A DNA stretch of 13,983 bases from Alphaproteobacteria bacterium (lineage in GTDB: Bacteria > Pseudomonadota > Alphaproteobacteria > Rhodobacterales > Rhodobacteraceae). The notes under the pieces are model-generated. The model saw only the letters and a list, made by a program, of their open reading frames with translations. It was not told where the DNA came from and searched no databases. Positions within the stretch are counted from its first letter, which is position 1, and each line of letters opens with the position of its first letter. The stretch lies in contig JAADIC010000234.1 in the NCBI GenBank assembly GCA_013151535.1, positions 1 to 13,983 of the forward strand, in the 5' to 3' direction. The position numbers were made by a program, and so were the translations under genes. This document shows positions 1 through 6,747 of the stretch, piece by piece.

Positions 1-454
1 GGCCCGCGAACCCGTCCAACAGCGCCTTGTGGCCGCGCGCATTCAACAGGCCGCGATCATCGTGCTGGCCGTGCAGTTCCACCAATGTTTCGGAAATACG
101 GCGCAGGGTTTCACCGGCGCAGCGGCGATCATTGACATAGGCCTGCTTGCGCCCGTCGCGCGAATTGAGGCGGCGCAACAGCAATGCGCCGTCGTCTTCA
201 AGTCCGGCCTCGGCCAGCACCGCATGGGCGGGGTGATCCTTGGGCAGATCAAATTCCGCCACGACTTCGCCGCGCGCGGCACCTTCGCGCACCAGCTCGG
301 CGCGACCACGCCAGCCCAGTACAAAACCCAATGAATCCAGCAAGATAGACTTGCCGGCCCCGGTTTCGCCGGTCAGTACGTTCAGGCCCGGTTGGAACTC
401 AAGCTCCAGCCGTTCGATCAGCAACATGTCCCGAATTGTCAGCCCGCGCAACAT
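1..454 (-). CDS. recN: DNA repair protein RecN, N-terminal part (cut by window edge)
   Basis: RecN is an SMC-like ATPase that acts early in recombinational repair of double-strand breaks. Only the first 151 codons lie in the window; the gene runs off the left edge. The protein starts MLRGLTIRDMLLIERLELEF, followed by a Walker A loop GETGAGKS at residues 29-36 and a Q-loop region ELHGQHDD near residues 126-133, both in the spacing expected of the RecN N-terminal ATPase half. The ATG at 454-452 is preceded by a G-rich stretch (GGGGG, 7 nt upstream) that can serve as ribosome binding site. The start lies 25 nt after the bamD stop, so cotranscription with bamD is likely. The order bamD-recN is common in Alphaproteobacteria. 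The coiled coil and the Walker B half are outside the window, so intactness cannot be judged. Confidence 0.93.
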   Translation of the reverse strand, partial: MLRGLTIRDMLLIERLELEFQPGLNVLTGETGAGKSILLDSLGFVLGWRGRAELVREGAARGEVVAEFDLPKDHPAHAVLAEAGLEDDGALLLRRLNSRDGRKQAYVNDRRCAGETLRRISETLVELHGQHDDRGLLNARGHKALLDGFAG

Positions 455-479
455 AGAGATGCCCCCACCGGACCAGGCC

Positions 480-1328
480 CTAGAGCCATTCACCCTTGAT
501 GACGCGCCGGTAAACCTGCCGCAGCCAACCATTGCCCTTGGCCTTTGGCTCAAGTCCACGGCGCGTCAACAGCTTGAAAGCGTCGTCATACCAGTCTGTA
601 CTTTGGAAGTTGTAACCAAGGATGGCACCGGCGGTCTGGGCCTCTTCATCAAGGCCAAGCGACAGGTAAGCCTCGACCAGACGGAACAGGGCTTCGGGCG
701 TGTGGGTGGTGGTTTGATAATCCTCGACCACGACGCGGAAACGGTTGATCGAGGCCGAGAATTGATCGCGCTTGAGGTAATAACGCCCGACTTCCATCTC
801 TTTGGCGGCCAGATGATCGATTGCCAGATCGAATTTCAGGATCGAGGAGCGGGCATATTCGCTATCGGGATAGCGTTCAATGACAACGCGAAAGGACTGC
901 AAGGCCTGAAAGGTGTTGCCCTGATCGCGCGCCACCCGGTCAATCTGGTCATAATAAGTCAGCGCCATCAGATATTGCGCATAGGCCGCGTCTTCATCCG
1001 CCGGATAGAAATCCAGATAGCGTTGCGCGGCGGCGCGGGCCAGATCGTATTTCTTGTCCTGATGATAGGCGAATGCCGACATCACGATGCCACGTTTGGC
1101 CCATTCGGAATAGGGATAGAGCCGCTCGACCTCGCTGAACAGAACCGCCGCCTTGTCGGGTTTGCCGCTGGCCAGTTCGCCCTCGGCCTTCTTGAAAATC
1201 TGCGCAGGCGCCATAAGCTCGATCGGGTTGATCTCTTTCTTCTTGGCACAGCCGGATAATGCCCCGGCCAGAACCACGACGAGGATCAGAGTAAACCACC
1301 GATTTGCCAGTTTCCCGCCCGCTGTCAT
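480..1328 (-). CDS. bamD: Outer membrane assembly lipoprotein BamD
   Basis: BamD is the TPR lipoprotein of the BAM complex, which folds beta-barrel proteins into the outer membrane from the periplasmic side. With the ATG at 1328 the product has 282 residues. It has a hydrophobic signal peptide (about residues 10-26) ending in the lipobox LSGC, so Cys27 is the predicted lipidated residue. TPR-type helices follow: AEGELASGKPDKA near 48-60, then repeats through about residue 240, including YPDSEYA at 153-159 and a tail rich in basic residues. The open frame extends 39 codons further upstream to an ATG at 1445. I rejected that start because it would bury the signal peptide and read through a terminator-like hairpin at 1350-1369. 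A GGGA about 10 nt upstream is a weak ribosome binding site. Length and lipobox fit the family. Older names are comL or yfiO. Confidence 0.93.
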   Translation of the reverse strand: MTAGGKLANRWFTLILVVVLAGALSGCAKKKEINPIELMAPAQIFKKAEGELASGKPDKAAVLFSEVERLYPYSEWAKRGIVMSAFAYHQDKKYDLARAAAQRYLDFYPADEDAAYAQYLMALTYYDQIDRVARDQGNTFQALQSFRVVIERYPDSEYARSSILKFDLAIDHLAAKEMEVGRYYLKRDQFSASINRFRVVVEDYQTTTHTPEALFRLVEAYLSLGLDEEAQTAGAILGYNFQSTDWYDDAFKLLTRRGLEPKAKGNGWLRQVYRRVIKGEWL

Positions 1329-1349
1329 CAATGTTTCATCCCATGTCGT

Positions 1350-1382
1350 AAAAACAGCGGAATCCGCTGCCAAGGTCTTGGC
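1350..1382 (-). terminator. Probable intrinsic terminator between lpxC and bamD
   Basis: Read on the minus strand there is a 6-bp stem CAGCGG / CCGCTG with an ATT loop (1355-1369), followed at once by TTTTT (1354-1350). Immediately upstream is a second palindrome, GCCAAG-AC-CTTGGC (1382-1369). The stem plus T-tract is a classic intrinsic terminator that would end lpxC transcripts about 110 nt after the lpxC stop. It lies only 21 nt before the bamD start codon, so it could instead be an attenuator in a bamD leader. The loop contains a GANTC site (GAATC at 1360-1364). Confidence 0.6.
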
Positions 1383-1491
1383 CTTATCTAACACATTAAA
1401 CCAAGAGTAAAAATGCTTTCGCGGTGATTTGCTGATTTTGTGCATGTGTCGCCTGCGGGAAACAATCGGCGCAGGTGTCTGGCCGTTAATT

Positions 1492-2415
1492 TCAGGCGAC
1501 TTTGCTGATATCCGAGGCCGTTACCCCGACACCCGGAAGTTTTCTGGCCGTGGCGGCATCGCAGATCACCATCTCGTAAGCCATTGGGTTGGCGAACAAT
1601 TTCCGCAACAGCTTGTTGGTGGCCGCATGGCCCGCGCGCACGCCGTGATAGCGCCCGATCACCGGCACACCAGCCAGCGCGATATCGCCAAGCGCGTCCA
1701 GCATTTTGTGGCGTACAAACTCGTCACTGTGGCGCAGACCGCCCGGAGACAGGACTTTGTCGCCCTCAACCACAATCGCGTTTTGCAGATTGCCGCCAAG
1801 GCCAAGGCCCTGGGACAGCATCCAGTCCACATCGGCCTTGCGGCAGAATGTGCGGCTGCTGCACAGCTCGCGCACAAACGCGCCATTGGCCATGTTCAGG
1901 GTTTTGGTCTGACGGCCAATGGCCGCGTCCGGGAAATCTATGCTGAAGTCGATTTCAAGATGGTCATGCGGTTCGATGGACACCTGCACCCCGTCAAATT
2001 CAACCTCGATCTTTTCCAGAACCCGAATTATCCTGACCGGTGCATCCAGACGGCGCACACCAACGGTCAGGATTTCACGCACAAAACGATCCGAGCTGCC
2101 ATCCATGATCGGCACTTCCGGCCCATCAAGTTCGATCAGCGCATTGTGGATACCACAACCAGCCAAAGCCGCCATCAGATGTTCGACGGTCGAGACATTG
2201 GCACCGGCTTCATTGGCGATATTGGTGCAAAGCTGGGTGTCGGTCACGTTATCATAGCGCGCGGCAATCAGGTTATCACGATCCTGAATATCGATCCGGC
2301 GGAACCAGATGCCGTATTCGGCCGAGGCTGGCAGAATGCTCATCCGCACCGGGCGGCCCGAATGCAGGCCGGTTCCCACCAGATTGATCGTCGTCTTGAT
2401 CGTTGTTTGCACCAT
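1492..2415 (-). CDS. lpxC: UDP-3-O-acyl-N-acetylglucosamine deacetylase LpxC
   Basis: LpxC is the cytoplasmic zinc enzyme that removes acetate from UDP-3-O-acyl-GlcNAc, the committed step of lipid A synthesis. The 307-residue product has the family's hallmark segments: GTGLHSGRPV (14-23), STVEHLMAAL (75-84) with zinc ligand His79, SSRTFC (186-191), RHKMLDALGD (235-244) with ligands His236 and Asp240, and the general-acid His263 in AGHAATNKL. I chose the ATG at 2415. A GTG one codon later (2412) would give MQTTIKTT and is better spaced (5 nt) from the GGGGG that touches the ATG, so it may be the real start. A TTG start at 2448 adds 11 residues unlike the family and is unlikely. The gene has its own 268-nt leader after ftsZ with a terminator, palindromes and a possible promoter, suggesting independent control. 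Having lpxC next to ftsZ is usual in proteobacteria. Confidence 0.96.
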   Translation of the reverse strand: MVQTTIKTTINLVGTGLHSGRPVRMSILPASAEYGIWFRRIDIQDRDNLIAARYDNVTDTQLCTNIANEAGANVSTVEHLMAALAGCGIHNALIELDGPEVPIMDGSSDRFVREILTVGVRRLDAPVRIIRVLEKIEVEFDGVQVSIEPHDHLEIDFSIDFPDAAIGRQTKTLNMANGAFVRELCSSRTFCRKADVDWMLSQGLGLGGNLQNAIVVEGDKVLSPGGLRHSDEFVRHKMLDALGDIALAGVPVIGRYHGVRAGHAATNKLLRKLFANPMAYEMVICDAATARKLPGVGVTASDISKVA

Positions 2416-2463
2416 GTCCCCCAAAAGACGGTCCGGATTTTCCGGCAAATTATTCTGGTATTT

Positions 2464-2495
2464 CCCCCAAGTTGTTCATTCTTTAGTCTTGGGGG
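2464..2495. repeat. 8-bp inverted repeat in the lpxC leader
   Basis: CCCCCAAG (2464-2471) and CTTGGGGG (2488-2495) are exact reverse complements separated by 16 nt, about 49 nt upstream of the lpxC start. There is no T-tract on either side in either direction, so it is not an intrinsic terminator. It could be a protein binding site or an RNA stem in the lpxC leader. Its function is unknown. Confidence 0.5.
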
Positions 2496-2508
2496 CGGTC
2501 AAGCTCAA
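2474..2508 (-). promoter_or_regulatory. Possible lpxC promoter (weak)
   Basis: On the minus strand TTGAGC (2508-2503) lies 17 nt from TAAAGA (2485-2480). An overlapping TTGACC (2502-2497) matches the sigma-70 -35 consensus better, but it has only a poor -10 at 17 nt. A start site here would give a leader of about 60 nt that contains one or both arms of the 2464-2495 inverted repeat. A promoter somewhere in this gap is expected because a terminator follows ftsZ, but these boxes match weakly. Confidence 0.25.
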
Positions 2509-2572
2509 TTCAATCTTTATGTCTGTTTGCAACATTCGCGCGCCGGGCCTGCGGATTTTCGCCTATGGAATT

Positions 2573-2589
2573 GGAAACAATCTGTTTCC
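2573..2589. promoter_or_regulatory. Operator-like palindrome upstream of lpxC
   Basis: GGAAACA-ATC-TGTTTCC is a perfect 7+3+7 palindrome, 158 nt upstream of the lpxC start and upstream of the possible promoter. The size and short central spacer are typical of a dimeric regulator's site. There is no T-tract, so a terminator is unlikely. The regulator cannot be named from the sequence. Confidence 0.4.
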
Positions 2590-2615
2590 GCGCAATTTCG
2601 CGCCGATTCTTCAGG

Positions 2616-2654
2616 CAAAAACGCACCGAATCATCCGGTATCAGCCAGTGCGTT
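2616..2654 (-). terminator. Probable intrinsic terminator after ftsZ
   Basis: Beginning 29 nt past the ftsZ stop, the minus strand carries AACGCAC (2654-2648) and its exact complement GTGCGTT (2626-2620), running into a TTTTT tract (2621-2617). A shorter inner hairpin, ACCGGA-TGA-TTCGGT (2639-2625), can also form. The T-rich tail and position point to the end of the ftsZ transcript, separating it from lpxC. Confidence 0.6.
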
Positions 2655-2683
2655 GTTGGGTTTTGGGCTGGAATTGACGCGTT

Positions 2684-4294
2684 CTAGTTCGCCTGACGCC
2701 GTAAAAACGCTGGAATATCAATGCGTTCCTGCTCGGGATCGACTTCGGACAGCTCGGGCGTTGCGGCGCGGGTGTGAATCCGTTGCGGCTCATCCTTTTG
2801 CGGTGCCTCCTGGGCGTGTCCGGTCATACGATTAATCAAGCTGTTGATGCCAAAGCGCGAGGATTTCTCGGGTTTTGCGGTATTGCCGCTGGAAAATGCT
2901 GGTTCGTTGCGGGCTTTGGGGGCCTTGCTCACCGCGGTTTGCAGGCGCTGCATGGCCTCGGGCGAGGGGCGTCCGACCGGCGGGGCCTTGGGGGCAACAA
3001 AGCCGCCGAGATCCGCTTCGGGCGGGGTGTAAACCGCTGCCGCCTCGGGCTGACGGGCCTGCGGCTGATAGACCGGTGGCGGCAGATCATCAAGGCTGTT
3101 TGCCGCCACGTCTTCATGCGAAGGGGCATCAAACAGCGACAGGCCGGGATCGGACTCGGCGAAATCAAGGTCGTTTTCAATCTCGCTCAGCAGGCTTGGC
3201 TGCTCGTCCTCATAGCCCATATCGGCCGCAGGAGCCGCCGCGACAGGTGCAACAACCGGCTCGGGCATTTTGGGGGCCAATGGTTCGGACATTTTGCGCC
3301 GGGGCACCGGAATATCCTGCACCACTTCGGCCGCATCAATACCCGTGGCCACGACCGAAACCCGCATCATGCCGTCCATGCCGGTATCAAGGGTCGAGCC
3401 GACGATGATGTTGGCGTCCTGGTCGACCTCTTCGCGGATACGGTTGGCGGCTTCATCGAGTTCAAACAGGGTCAGATCATGGCCGCCGGTGATGTTAATC
3501 AGCACGCCGCGCGCGCCATTGAGGGAAATTTCATCGAGCAGCGGGTTGGCAATCGCCTTTTCGGCGGCCTGAATGGCGCGATTTTCGCCCGAGGCTTCAC
3601 CCGTGCCCATCATCGCCTTGCCCATTTCATCCATCACCGAGCGTACATCGGCGAAATCAAGGTTGATGATGCCGGGGCGCACCATCAGATCGGTGACGCC
3701 CTTGACGCCCTGATAGAGCACGTCATCCGCCATCGAGAACGCCTCGGTGAAGGTGGTTTTTTCGTTGGCGATGCGAAACAGGTTCTGGTTGGGAATGATA
3801 ATCAGCGTATCGACAACCTTTTGCAGCGCATCGACCCCTTCTTCGGCCTGACGCATGCGTTTGTTGCCTTCAAACTGGAACGGCTTGGTGACTACGCCAA
3901 CCGTCAGCACCCCCAGTTCGCGTGCGGCTTGCGCAATAATTGGGGCCGCACCTGTGCCGGTGCCGCCACCCATACCCGCCGTGATAAAGCACATATGTGA
4001 GCCAGCAAGCCGATCGACAATTTCTTCGATGCTTTCCTCGGCGGCAGCGGCCCCGACGGAAGGCCGGGCACCTGCGCCCAGACCTTCGGTAACTTTCACG
4101 CCCAACTGGATTTTGTTCTGCGCCTTGGACTGGGCCAACGCCTGCGCGTCGGTGTTGGCGACCACGAATTCGGCCCCCTCGAGCGCCTTTTCGATCATAT
4201 TATTGACGGCGTTTCCGCCTGCCCCGCCAATTCCGAAAACCGTGATTTTCGGGCTGAGATCGTTCTTGTCGGGCATCCGAAGATTGAGTGTCAT
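2684..4294 (-). CDS. ftsZ: Cell division GTPase FtsZ
   Basis: FtsZ is the tubulin-like GTPase that polymerises into the Z ring and organises septum formation. The product has 536 residues. It contains the N-terminal nucleotide site GIGGAGGNAVNNM (21-33), the tubulin signature GMGGGTGTG (107-115), and the T7 synergy loop NLDFAD (211-216) that activates GTP hydrolysis in the next subunit. The globular part ends near residue 330. A low-complexity linker of about 190 residues, rich in Pro, Ala and Glu, leads to the C-terminal peptide RIDIPAFLRRQAN (524-536), which in this family binds FtsA and other tethers. The total is longer than E. coli FtsZ (383 residues) because of the linker, as is normal in Alphaproteobacteria. 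The start MTLNLRMPDK fits the family; GGCGGA lies 8 nt upstream. ftsA lies 213 nt upstream, leaving room for a separate ftsZ promoter. Confidence 0.98.
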   Translation of the reverse strand: MTLNLRMPDKNDLSPKITVFGIGGAGGNAVNNMIEKALEGAEFVVANTDAQALAQSKAQNKIQLGVKVTEGLGAGARPSVGAAAAEESIEEIVDRLAGSHMCFITAGMGGGTGTGAAPIIAQAARELGVLTVGVVTKPFQFEGNKRMRQAEEGVDALQKVVDTLIIIPNQNLFRIANEKTTFTEAFSMADDVLYQGVKGVTDLMVRPGIINLDFADVRSVMDEMGKAMMGTGEASGENRAIQAAEKAIANPLLDEISLNGARGVLINITGGHDLTLFELDEAANRIREEVDQDANIIVGSTLDTGMDGMMRVSVVATGIDAAEVVQDIPVPRRKMSEPLAPKMPEPVVAPVAAAPAADMGYEDEQPSLLSEIENDLDFAESDPGLSLFDAPSHEDVAANSLDDLPPPVYQPQARQPEAAAVYTPPEADLGGFVAPKAPPVGRPSPEAMQRLQTAVSKAPKARNEPAFSSGNTAKPEKSSRFGINSLINRMTGHAQEAPQKDEPQRIHTRAATPELSEVDPEQERIDIPAFLRRQAN

Positions 4295-4322
4295 ATGTTC
4301 TGTCCGCCTGCTTGCCTGTGTC

Positions 4323-4343
4323 CGGCCTTATGGCCGTTTTTTT
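4323..4343 (+). terminator. Plus-strand intrinsic terminator in the ftsZ leader
   Basis: On the plus strand CGGCC-TTAT-GGCCG (4323-4336) is followed immediately by seven T residues (4337-4343). This has the form of an intrinsic terminator, but it points against ftsZ, whose start is 28 nt away. In the sense direction the same DNA forms a hairpin in the ftsZ 5' leader preceded by an A-tract, without a T-tract after it. No plus-strand gene was found that would need this terminator. Confidence 0.5.
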
Positions 4344-4350
4344 ACCTGCT

Positions 4351-4361
4351 GATTCCGAATC
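4351..4361. promoter_or_regulatory. Paired GANTC sites (CcrM-type) upstream of ftsZ
   Basis: GATTC (4351-4355) and GAATC (4357-4361) are separated by one base and form an almost perfect palindrome, 57-67 nt before the ftsZ start. GANTC is the target of the cell-cycle methylase CcrM in Alphaproteobacteria, and in Caulobacter ftsZ transcription depends on such methylation. A similar role here is an inference. Single GANTC sites also occur inside genes of this window. Confidence 0.4.
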
Positions 4362-4402
4362 TTAACCGAGCAATCGGGTTCGGTCACGTTAAAAAAGCAG
4401 GT

Positions 4403-4420
4403 TCAGCCACAATATATAGG
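4403..4420 (-). promoter_or_regulatory. Possible -10 region of an ftsZ promoter
   Basis: The minus strand contains CCCCTATATATTG, the most AT-rich -10-like stretch in the ftsA-ftsZ gap, about 115 nt upstream of the ftsZ start. No convincing -35 box lies 16-18 nt before it (TGCCAA at best), so it would need an activator if used. A single TTAA half-site lies further downstream, but no full CtrA box (TTAA-N7-TTAA) is present. Confidence 0.22.
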
Positions 4421-4458
4421 GGTAAGCGGCTGTTTTTGGCACATTTTTGCCGATGGGC

Positions 4459-4480
4459 GGGAAATCCGGCGGAATTTCCC
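4459..4480. repeat. Strong 9-bp hairpin after ftsA
   Basis: On the minus strand GGGAAATTC and GGATTTCCC pair over nine positions (eight Watson-Crick, one G-T wobble) around a 4-nt loop CGCC. It begins 27 nt after the ftsA stop. No T-tract follows in either direction, so it is not a standard intrinsic terminator. It may protect or process the ftsA end of a long transcript. Confidence 0.5.
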
Positions 4481-4507
4481 GTCCAAAAGGTAAAACCGGC
4501 GAAAACC

Positions 4508-5842
4508 TTACCAGTTTTCGCGGAACCACTTGACCGCGCGCTTCAGCGACTTGCCGGCGTAACGATCCGTCGGTACTTCAAAATCCCAGCATTCGTCCTG
4601 CGGATGCGCCGCACTCATGCACAACCCGACAGCAGATGAAAATGCCGGGCCAGTCGCGGCTTGCGGCAGGCCCGGCACCCGCAGGGGGCGGCCAAGGCGC
4701 ACCTGCTGGCCAAGGATACGGCTGGCCAGCCCGTCCAGACCCAGAATTTGGCTACCGCCACCGGTCAGCACGATGCGCTGGCTGGGCAGATGATCGAACC
4801 CGGCGGCGTCAAGGCGGGCGCGGACCTCTTCCAGAATTTCTTCGACGCGCGGGCGCATGACGCCGATCAACTCGGCCCGGCTGACTTTGCGCCGGTCATG
4901 TTCCCAATCGCCGGTATCACCGCCGATTTCGATCATGTCGCGATCATCCATGCCCGTAGCCTCGACCCCGCCATAAAATGTTTTGATCCGCTCGGCCAAA
5001 GCCAGGGGCACATGCAGCCCTTGCGAAATATCCGAGGTGATATGCTCGCCGCCCATGCGCACCGCGTCGGCGTAGATCAGGTGCTTGCGGATGAAGATCG
5101 AAATACCGGTGGAGCCACCGCCAAATTCGATGCAGGCCGCGCCCAGTTCCTGTTCGTCTTCAACCAAGGACGACACCCCGCTGACATAGGCGGATGATAC
5201 CACCCCCGCCAGTTCAAGATCGCAGCGCTTGACACAATGCAGCAGGTTTTCAACCGCCGCCGTGTCGACCGTCAGCATATGCATATCGACCGAAAGGGAA
5301 TTGCCGGTCTGGCCGCGCGGGTCGGACAGGCCCGAGCGGTGATCGAGCGCGAAATTCACCGGCAGCGCATGAATGACCTGACGGTCAACGCCGTAATCGG
5401 GCACATCGCAAGCCGCCATGACCCGCGCGATATCCTGCTCGCTGACGCCGCCTTCAAGCAGATCAACCGCACCGGTCAGCCCGTAAGAGCGCGGATTGGC
5501 CCCGGCGAAACAGGCGATCACCTGATCGACCCGCAGATTGGCCATTTTCTGGGCCGCCTGCACCACGGTGCGAATGGCGCGCTCGGTTTCTTCCATGCGG
5601 TCTATTTCGCCAAAGCGCACGCCGCGCGAACGGGTGGTGGCAACCCCGACCACACGAAACCGCGACTGGCCCGACATGGAGCCGATACCTTCCCCCAGGG
5701 GCGCGTTGGCGACCCCGTCAAAGCGCAACACCAGACAGGCGATTTTCGAGGTGCCGATATCCAGAATAGCGACCACGCCGCGGTTCATGGCGGCCTGGCG
5801 ATGCGCCCGCATGGCGCGCTGGGTTTCATAAAGCTGGCTCAT
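4508..5842 (-). CDS. ftsA: Cell division protein FtsA
   Basis: FtsA is the actin-like protein that tethers FtsZ filaments to the inner membrane and signals to the septal synthase. The product has 444 residues. Visible parts are the phosphate-1 loop ILDIGTSKIACLV (26-38), the FtsA-specific 1C region (about 85-170), phosphate-2 EFGGGSTGISIF (239-250), the adenosine motif IVLTGGGSQILGL (357-369), and the C-terminal amphipathic membrane helix KSLKRAVKWFRENW (431-444). Phosphate-2 has Glu239 where actin-family proteins usually have Asp. The ATG at 5842 overlaps the ftsQ stop as ATGA (4-nt overlap), so translation is probably coupled. GGAG lies 10 nt upstream of the start. An N-terminal extension of about 20 residues precedes the actin fold. 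Confidence 0.97.
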   Translation of the reverse strand: MSQLYETQRAMRAHRQAAMNRGVVAILDIGTSKIACLVLRFDGVANAPLGEGIGSMSGQSRFRVVGVATTRSRGVRFGEIDRMEETERAIRTVVQAAQKMANLRVDQVIACFAGANPRSYGLTGAVDLLEGGVSEQDIARVMAACDVPDYGVDRQVIHALPVNFALDHRSGLSDPRGQTGNSLSVDMHMLTVDTAAVENLLHCVKRCDLELAGVVSSAYVSGVSSLVEDEQELGAACIEFGGGSTGISIFIRKHLIYADAVRMGGEHITSDISQGLHVPLALAERIKTFYGGVEATGMDDRDMIEIGGDTGDWEHDRRKVSRAELIGVMRPRVEEILEEVRARLDAAGFDHLPSQRIVLTGGGSQILGLDGLASRILGQQVRLGRPLRVPGLPQAATGPAFSSAVGLCMSAAHPQDECWDFEVPTDRYAGKSLKRAVKWFRENW

Positions 5843-6747
5843 AGGGATCCATCTCCGGTGGTGGTTTGTTCTTTGAATTCAGCACCCTGCCCGTTTTCAA
5901 GGCGCAGGTTCCGCATGGCGTCGCCCGACAGGCGCAAGGTGGGGCGGCGACCGTCGCGCAGATCAACCGCGACCAGATCAAGCGCCAGCAAGCCGTTCAT
6001 TTCATTCATTGCCAGCACCCGCTCCAGCGCCGCAACCGCGCCGATCTCGGGCAGCATGATGCGCTGGTTGCGATCAAGGATCAGATCCCAGCGCCGCTCG
6101 CCGACCCGCAGCAAGCCACGCACACGATCGGCAATCGGGGCGGAAATGCGAAACAGCTCCATCGCTTCGGGCACCGCCAGATCAGCAGCGTCGCCCGCGA
6201 TCAGGGGCAGATCGGGATATTCCTGACGCGCGGACATGGCCGAAACCCGGTGGCCGCCATCATCCAGCAATTCCAGCGCCTCACGACCACGCCAGACCAC
6301 TTTGCCCACCCGCTCGAGCACGACCACATCCAGAACCCCCGCGCGCACCACAAGCCCGGCTTCGGCAACCGCATCCAGTTCTTCAATCCGCGCGCGCATT
6401 TCGGTCAGATCCAGCTCGAACGAGCTGATCGGATAATCTATTGCGGTGATCTCGCGGATATCCTCGGCGACCTCGGCCGAGACATCCTCGATGCGCATCA
6501 GGTTGACCATGAATTCGGGCCGGTTCTCGATCGAGGCGCGCAATTCGGTAATATTGGTGCGCAGATTGTCCACCCGCGCATCATCCGAGCCATACCACAA
6601 GATTGCCGCCGCCACGGCCAGCAGCGGCAGGCCGAAATAGGTGAAGGCGCGGATGAACGGGGTCAGCCACAGGCGCTGTATCCGGTAGGACGCACGGCTG
6701 GGCGCAGGATCGTGATAGCGCTTTTCGGCAGTGCCTATCGGTTGCAT
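5839..6747 (-). CDS. ftsQ: Cell division protein FtsQ
   Basis: FtsQ is the bitopic inner-membrane protein that links early and late divisome parts and, with FtsB and FtsL, controls septal wall synthesis. With the ATG at 6747 the product has 302 residues: a cytoplasmic tail of about 33 residues, one membrane helix (about 34-52), then a periplasmic POTRA domain (about 75-147, with the short motif LVVRAGVLDVVVLERVGKVV) and the FtsQ beta domain ending near 285. This start overlaps the end of ddl by 13 nt and has GGAGGA 7 nt upstream, the best Shine-Dalgarno sequence in the window. An upstream start at 6798 would add 17 residues inside ddl and was rejected. Sequence identity in the family is low, so the call rests on topology and position between ddl and ftsA. 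Confidence 0.93.
   Translation of the reverse strand: MQPIGTAEKRYHDPAPSRASYRIQRLWLTPFIRAFTYFGLPLLAVAAAILWYGSDDARVDNLRTNITELRASIENRPEFMVNLMRIEDVSAEVAEDIREITAIDYPISSFELDLTEMRARIEELDAVAEAGLVVRAGVLDVVVLERVGKVVWRGREALELLDDGGHRVSAMSARQEYPDLPLIAGDAADLAVPEAMELFRISAPIADRVRGLLRVGERRWDLILDRNQRIMLPEIGAVAALERVLAMNEMNGLLALDLVAVDLRDGRRPTLRLSGDAMRNLRLENGQGAEFKEQTTTGDGSL

Noticed and set aside
1329..1445. Upstream in-frame ATG that would extend bamD by 39 residues
   Set aside because: It would place the lipoprotein signal peptide inside the protein and cross a terminator-like hairpin; the ATG at 1328 gives a normal signal peptide.
2416..2448. TTG start extending lpxC by 11 residues
   Set aside because: The added residues do not match the LpxC N-terminus, and an ATG or GTG at 2415/2412 fits the family.
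2472..2490. LexA (SOS) box of the GTTC-N7-GTTC type upstream of lpxC
   Set aside because: Only one GTTC half is present; the second half does not match.
1429..2835. Long plus-strand open frames (for example 1429-2835, 2774-4000, 5866-7041 and 4661-6226) opposite lpxC, ftsZ, ftsA and ftsQ
   Set aside because: They are antisense to clearly recognised genes, have no family resemblance, odd compositions rich in His, Arg and Gln, and arise from the GC-rich codon bias of the minus-strand genes.
4362..4400. CtrA binding box near the TTAA sequences upstream of ftsZ
   Set aside because: Single TTAA half-sites are present, but no pair with the required 7-nt spacing.
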